DNA from: Kluyvera sp046569695
GTDB taxonomy: Bacteria > Pseudomonadota > Gammaproteobacteria > Enterobacterales > Enterobacteriaceae
Direction: 5' to 3'
Assembly: GCF_046569695.1 (NCBI RefSeq)
Contig: NZ_JBKHUI010000004.1
Span: 62,001 to 126,000 of the forward strand
DNA length: 64,000 bases
Shown here: positions 63,113-64,000 of the stretch, piece after piece
Numbering within the stretch: the first letter of the stretch is position 1
Layout: each line of letters begins with the position of its first letter
Position numbers and translations under genes: made by a program
The notes under the pieces: generated by a model
Seen by the model: only the letters and a program-made list of their open reading frames with translations
Database searches by the model: none
What the model was told of the DNA's origin: nothing

Positions 63113-64000
63113 TCAGGTGCGCTGGCTACTCCCGCGCACCTGCAATTTCCCCACCAGCCGGACATGCGCCGCCGTATCATCCCCCTCACACAGATAGTTC
63201 ACCGCCATTCTTCCCAGTTCGCTATAGGCTAGCTGCACGCTGGTCAGCGCCGGAGTCAACTGGTGCGCAATGCGCTGATCGTCATAGCCACACACCAGCA
63301 CGTCGCGTGGAATGGCAATATTGAGCGTGGCGAGCGCTTGATAGCAGCCGAGGGTCATCCAGTCGCTGGCGCAGAAAATGGCCTGCGGGGGTTCAGGCAG
63401 CCGCATCAGCTCAAGCGTGGCGTTAAAGGTGGCATTTAGCGACCAGTCGGTCGGTTTAATTAGCGTTTCGTCCACCGCGATCCCGGCCTGCTCCAGCGTC
63501 TGGCGATACCCTTCGAGGCGCAGCACGCTGGCATCCATCCAGTCATCGCCCATGATATGCGCAATGCGCGTCACCCCCTGGGACAGCAGATGGCTGACTA
63601 TCTGGCAGGCATTGGCACGGTCATCGGGAAGAAAAGTCGGCAGCAGCGGGCGCTGCGGGTCGTACTGGTTTAACAGCACCACCGGCTTATGAATAAGCGC
63701 GTCAAACGGCGAGAAATCAAAGGCGCGGGTCACCGGGCTTGCCAGAATCACCCCAGCGCAGGCGCGCTGGTCAAGCTGGCGCAGGATGTGGGCCGCCATC
63801 TCCAGATCGTCACCATAGTCATAAACGGTCAGCAAAGTATCTCGTTGCCAGGCGGCGGAGACGGCGTCGCTAATCGCCTCGACAAAGGGGTCGTAGTTCG
63901 GCATTCCGCACAGCAGCAGGGCAATTTCCTCCTGCCCTTCCTGGCGATGAGGCACAATAACCTTTTGATAGCCAAGCGCCGCCGCCGCCGCATAGACGCG
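63113..64000 (-). CDS. LacI/GalR-family regulator (N-terminus beyond the window)
   Basis: At least 296 residues of a LacI-family regulator; the frame is open to the right edge, where it encodes RVYAAAAALGYQ, the usual end of the HTH region. The rest is the periplasmic-binding-protein-like effector domain (for example HIMGDDWMDASVLRLEGYRQTLEQAG and VCGYDD). The ligand and targets are unknown. It ends 5 bp after gstB on the opposite strand. E. coli K-12 has a different gene here. Confidence 0.88.
   Translation of the reverse strand, partial: RVYAAAAALGYQKVIVPHRQEGQEEIALLLCGMPNYDPFVEAISDAVSAAWQRDTLLTVYDYGDDLEMAAHILRQLDQRACAGVILASPVTRAFDFSPFDALIHKPVVLLNQYDPQRPLLPTFLPDDRANACQIVSHLLSQGVTRIAHIMGDDWMDASVLRLEGYRQTLEQAGIAVDETLIKPTDWSLNATFNATLELMRLPEPPQAIFCASDWMTLGCYQALATLNIAIPRDVLVCGYDDQRIAHQLTPALTSVQLAYSELGRMAVNYLCEGDDTAAHVRLVGKLQVRGSSQRT

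Noticed and set aside
1..64000. CRISPR arrays, tRNA/rRNA genes, insertion sequences, prophage or integrase genes
   Set aside because: None was seen; the repeats present are REP/BIME and one ERIC relic. The island has no integrase or tRNA at its edges.

Overview
The window is chromosomal DNA of an enterobacterium close to Escherichia, Citrobacter, Enterobacter and Kluyvera. It follows the E. coli gene order from clpA through clpS, cspD, macAB, ybjX, ybjD, aqpZ, lysO, hcp-hcr, poxB-ltaE-ybjT, ybjS, amiD-ybjQ, ybjP, artPIQM, artJ, rlmC, ybjO, potFGHI, ybjN, rimK, nfsA-ybjC, grxA, ybjM, ybjL, rybB, rcdA, ybjJ-ybjI, mdfA, ybjG, deoR, dacC and gstB. I cannot name the species from the sequence alone. 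I saw no insertion sequence, prophage, tRNA, rRNA or CRISPR array. REP/BIME palindromes and one internally deleted ERIC element sit in intergenic gaps.

Region by region: 1-1.5 kb holds clpA (start only), clpS and cspD. 1.5-8.5 kb holds the MacAB efflux pump, two tandem VirK/YbjX paralogues with PhoP-box-like sites, and the OLD-family protein YbjD. 8.8-13.4 kb holds aqpZ, lysO and the nitrosative-stress pair hcp-hcr, with an NsrR-like site. 13.9-16 kb is a small accessory stretch with a YdhS-like flavoprotein and a DoxX protein. 16.1-23.4 kb holds poxB-ltaE-ybjT-ybjS and the cell-envelope genes amiD, ybjQ and ybjP. 23.5-27.5 kb holds the arginine transporter with ARG boxes. 27.5-33.5 kb holds rlmC, ybjO and the putrescine transporter potFGHI. 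33.9-39.5 kb holds ybjN, rimK, nfsA, ybjC, grxA, ybjM and ybjL. 39.5-45.8 kb holds the small RNA RybB, an unusual SDR protein, a GFA-family protein, rcdA, ybjJ, ybjI, mdfA and ybjG.

The main accessory island lies between ybjG and deoR (about 45.8-60.2 kb), a junction that is direct in E. coli. It has three blocks. Block 1 (+) encodes an HPr-EI(N)-EIIA protein that cleanly lacks the PEP-binding half of enzyme I, then a fructose-type EIIC, a YpdC-like AraC regulator and an EIIB. Block 2 (-) encodes a HAD sugar phosphatase, a third-type transketolase and a YcdX-like PHP phosphatase. Block 3 (+) encodes a full-length HPr-EI-EIIA protein, EIIB, EIIC, a GatZ/KbaZ-like protein without its usual GatY/KbaY partner, and a TalA-type transaldolase. 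The two PTS blocks share a roughly 60-bp upstream segment that starts with a good CRP half-site pair, which suggests common control.

My inference is that the island takes up a ketose or related sugar by PTS, possibly converts it with the GatZ-like protein acting as an epimerase or aldolase, and feeds the product through dedicated transketolase and transaldolase. The substrate is unknown. The most unusual single object is the enzyme-I-deleted phosphotransfer protein at 46083-47633.
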